Shown here piece by piece: positions 62,148 to 64,000 of a stretch of DNA of 64,000 bases. Under the pieces are notes generated by a model. That model was given only the letters and a program-made list of their open reading frames with translations. It ran no database searches and was not told where the DNA came from. The translations under genes and the position numbers were made by a program. This stretch comes from Massilia endophytica. Its GTDB lineage: Bacteria > Pseudomonadota > Gammaproteobacteria > Burkholderiales > Burkholderiaceae_D. Location of the stretch: assembly GCF_021165955.1 (NCBI RefSeq), contig NZ_CP088952.1, forward strand, positions 2,046,001-2,110,000, given 5' to 3'. Position 1 is the stretch's first letter. Every line of letters starts with the position of its first letter.

Positions 62148-63564
62148 GTTTGCCCTGAGCTGCGGCGCAGCCGCCCTGCTGCTCGCCTTTGGCGCCGCAC
62201 AGGCCGCCACGATCCAGATCATCAACATGAACGCGCCTGGCGAGGGCTTCAACGACCCCACGCCGGTCGCCCCGATCGGCGGCAACCCCGGCACCACCCT
62301 GGGCGCGCAGCGCCTGTACGCTTTCACCTATGCCGCCAATATCTGGGGTTCCAAGCTGACTAGCCCTGTGCCGATCCGCATCAAGGCCAGCTTCGAGCCG
62401 CGCACCTGCACCGCTACCAGCGCCGTGCTCGGTTCCGCGGGCGCGATGGAGATCTTCTACGATTTCCCCGGGGCCCCGCTGCCGGGCACCTGGTATCCCG
62501 GCGCGTTGACCGCCAAGCTCTATGGGGATGAGGTCTCCAGCGAGGCCCATATCCGGGCGCGCTTCAACTCCCGCCTGGGCGAGCCGGACTGCCTGGCGGG
62601 CAGGTACTTCTACCTGGGCCTGGACGGTAACGAAGGCAACAACGTGGACTTCGTTGCCGTGCTGCTGCACGAAATGGGCCACGGCCTGGGCTTCCAGACC
62701 TTCACCGACGGATCCACGGGCGAATACTTCGACGCCGCGCCCGGCGATCCCGGCCATCCCTCGGTGTGGGACCACTACCTGACCGATGTGGCCCTGAACA
62801 AGACCTGGACCCAGAGCACCCCCGCCGAACGCGCGGTTTCGGCGCTGAGCGTGGACAAGCTGGCCTGGGGCGGCGCGCTCGTGACCCAGTCCGCGCCGCA
62901 GGTGCTGGACAAGCTGGGCGTGGTCAACATCAGCGGACCTGCCGCGGGCGCCACGGCTGGTGACAAGCAGTACGGCGATGCGGCCTTCGGCAACCCGGTC
63001 GGCCATCCGCCCGTCTCGGGCCAGCTGATGCCGGTGGTGGACCAGGCCAACGGCACCGGCCTCGCGTGCTCGCCGCTCAACTCCATCAACATCCGTTCCG
63101 TACAGGGCAATGTGGCCCTGGTGGACCGCGGCGGCTGCCCCTTCGTGCAGAAGGCCGCCAACGTGCAGGCCGCGGGTGCGATCGCCATGATCGTGGCGGA
63201 CAATGCGCCCGGCACCCCGGCAGGCATGAGCGGCGCCGACCCGACCGTGACGATTCCGTCCGTGCGCATCAGCCAGGCCGACGGCCAGGCCCTGCGCGCC
63301 GCCCTGGCCAAGCGTTCGCGCACGGCCTCGGGCGTCATCGCCACCCTGACCCTGGATCCGACCCGCATGGCAGGCACCGATCCGGCAGGGCGGGTGCTGA
63401 TGTATGCGCCGAATCCCTACCAGGGAGGCTCCTCGGTGTCGCACTACACCACGGCCACCCGCCGTAACCAGCTGATGGAACCTGCGATCAACGAGGACCT
63501 GACGCATGAGGTCGAGCCGCCAATCGACCTCACCTTGCCGCTGCTGAAGGATATCGGCTGGTAA
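62134..63564 (+). CDS. Secreted HExxH metalloprotease with inserted PA domain
   Basis: 476 residues. A signal peptide (SCGAAALLLAFGAAQA|AT) precedes a catalytic domain with HEMGHGLGFQTF (H179, E180, H183); no third His is present at +10, so the third ligand must be elsewhere. A PA domain (about 290-400: RGGCPFVQKAANVQAAGAIA) interrupts the chain before the end, DLTLPLLKDIGW, which is typical of such proteases in Massilia-like bacteria. The start overlaps the PEP-CTERM gene by 14 bases, so the two are co-expressed. Confidence 0.86.
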   Translation: MKHNKFALSCGAAALLLAFGAAQAATIQIINMNAPGEGFNDPTPVAPIGGNPGTTLGAQRLYAFTYAANIWGSKLTSPVPIRIKASFEPRTCTATSAVLGSAGAMEIFYDFPGAPLPGTWYPGALTAKLYGDEVSSEAHIRARFNSRLGEPDCLAGRYFYLGLDGNEGNNVDFVAVLLHEMGHGLGFQTFTDGSTGEYFDAAPGDPGHPSVWDHYLTDVALNKTWTQSTPAERAVSALSVDKLAWGGALVTQSAPQVLDKLGVVNISGPAAGATAGDKQYGDAAFGNPVGHPPVSGQLMPVVDQANGTGLACSPLNSINIRSVQGNVALVDRGGCPFVQKAANVQAAGAIAMIVADNAPGTPAGMSGADPTVTIPSVRISQADGQALRAALAKRSRTASGVIATLTLDPTRMAGTDPAGRVLMYAPNPYQGGSSVSHYTTATRRNQLMEPAINEDLTHEVEPPIDLTLPLLKDIGW

Positions 63565-63567
63565 GAC

Positions 63568-63969
63568 TCAGGGCTGCGCCGGCAACTGCGCCAGCGCAGC
63601 CCTCAAGGCGCCATGCGCCATGGCGATCTCCGGCGCATCCTGCAGCAGCGCGTTGTAGCGCTTGCGGAAATCCTCATCGATGGCGGGACGCGGCCCCACC
63701 AGCAGCTCGAAAGCCGTACGGAAGCGCGCCGCCGTTTCCGCATCCACCGCATCCTCCTCGTCCAGCCTCTCGTCCACTTCCACCATCAGGCCCGAAAGCT
63801 TCTGCAGCCACGCGAAATGCGGGTGCTTCGTCACCAGCTGCAGGTGTTCCAGCACGCCGCCCACGGCGCCGAAGTACTGGGTCTCGACATCGAGCATGGC
63901 CTTGTGCAGGCGGCGCGCCGTTTTGCTCAGGTGCTGCAGGCTGGCGCGAAGGGTTACGGGATCGTGCAT
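63568..63969 (-). CDS. Conserved helical protein of unknown function
   Basis: 133 residues, soluble, almost wholly helical (LRASLQHLSKTARRLHKAML, VLEHLQLVTKHP, FAWLQKLSGLMVEVDERLDE). The protease gene on the other strand ends 3 bases away. Similar short proteins are common in Burkholderiales, without known role. Promoter lies beyond the window. Confidence 0.75.
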   Translation of the reverse strand: MHDPVTLRASLQHLSKTARRLHKAMLDVETQYFGAVGGVLEHLQLVTKHPHFAWLQKLSGLMVEVDERLDEEDAVDAETAARFRTAFELLVGPRPAIDEDFRKRYNALLQDAPEIAMAHGALRAALAQLPAQP

Positions 63970-64000
63970 ATCAATCTCCTGAAGAAGGGTCCATCATAGC

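Noticed and set aside
1..64000. CRISPR arrays, tRNA or rRNA genes, prophage or insertion sequences
   Set aside because: No regularly spaced repeats, cloverleaf-like sequences, integrase or transposase frames were seen on either strand.

Overview
The window is about 64 kb of GC-rich, densely packed, single-chromosome-type DNA. Gene content points to a betaproteobacterium of the order Burkholderiales, most likely Oxalobacteraceae of the Massilia/Telluria/Duganella kind. Supporting signs are a PEP-CTERM protein with a domain after the anchor, a CX14CX2C QueE, a YbiT-type ABC-F protein, a caa3-type oxidase with fused subunits I and III, a cyanophycin operon and many GGDEF/PAS and hybrid signalling proteins. 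The taxonomic call is inference from protein families; no rRNA, tRNA, CRISPR array, prophage or intact insertion sequence was seen.

Layout. 1-809 is the tail of an MFS transporter closed by a strong terminator. 990-3942 holds a 739-residue protein with an internal domain duplication and an orphan phosphopantetheinyl transferase. 3946-10313 is a minus-strand housekeeping block: nadC, nadA and ybiT (NAD synthesis and ribosome-associated ABC-F), then ldcA, tadA, queD and queE (murein recycling, tRNA inosine, queuosine). 10467-19811 mixes a PAS-GGDEF protein, a serralysin-like protease, an M16 protease, two regulators, a secreted nuclease, a LysE exporter and a basic histone-H1-like protein. 19876-24810 is a tight four-gene minus-strand signalling operon: PilZ-like methyltransferase, membrane histidine kinase, receiver-kinase hybrid and receiver protein. 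It diverges from a chemotaxis receptor (24956).

31503-38477 is the most interesting block: five same-strand genes with gaps of 14-15 bp or 4-bp overlaps. They are a haem-oxygenase-like iron enzyme, an NPPY methyltransferase, isoaspartyl peptidase, cyanophycinase and cyanophycin synthetase. The last three make a complete synthesis and degradation set for the nitrogen polymer cyanophycin; the first two have no known role in it. A pair of inverted 39-bp REP-like palindromes sits at the operon end, and one of them encodes the last residues of the synthetase. 38662-41622 holds an ABC-F ATPase and a purine permease.

41869-48508 is a galactose block (galT, galK, a GH2 beta-galactosidase-like enzyme) ending in an 867-residue fusion of a glycosyltransferase with a UDP-galactopyranose-mutase-like flavoprotein. 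48483-52685 has a thioredoxin-reductase-like flavoprotein, a secreted Pro/Thr/Gly-rich protein, an ACT-like small protein divergent from an AsnC/Lrp regulator with a perfect palindrome between them, topoisomerase IB and a DUF481 outer-membrane protein. 52682-57764 is a respiratory cluster: cytochrome c, CoxB with a fused cytochrome c domain, fused CoxA-CoxC and a small membrane protein, divergent from a di-haem cytochrome. The window closes with an AI-2E-family permease, msbA, a PEP-CTERM protein overlapping a secreted HExxH/PA-domain protease, and a small conserved protein.
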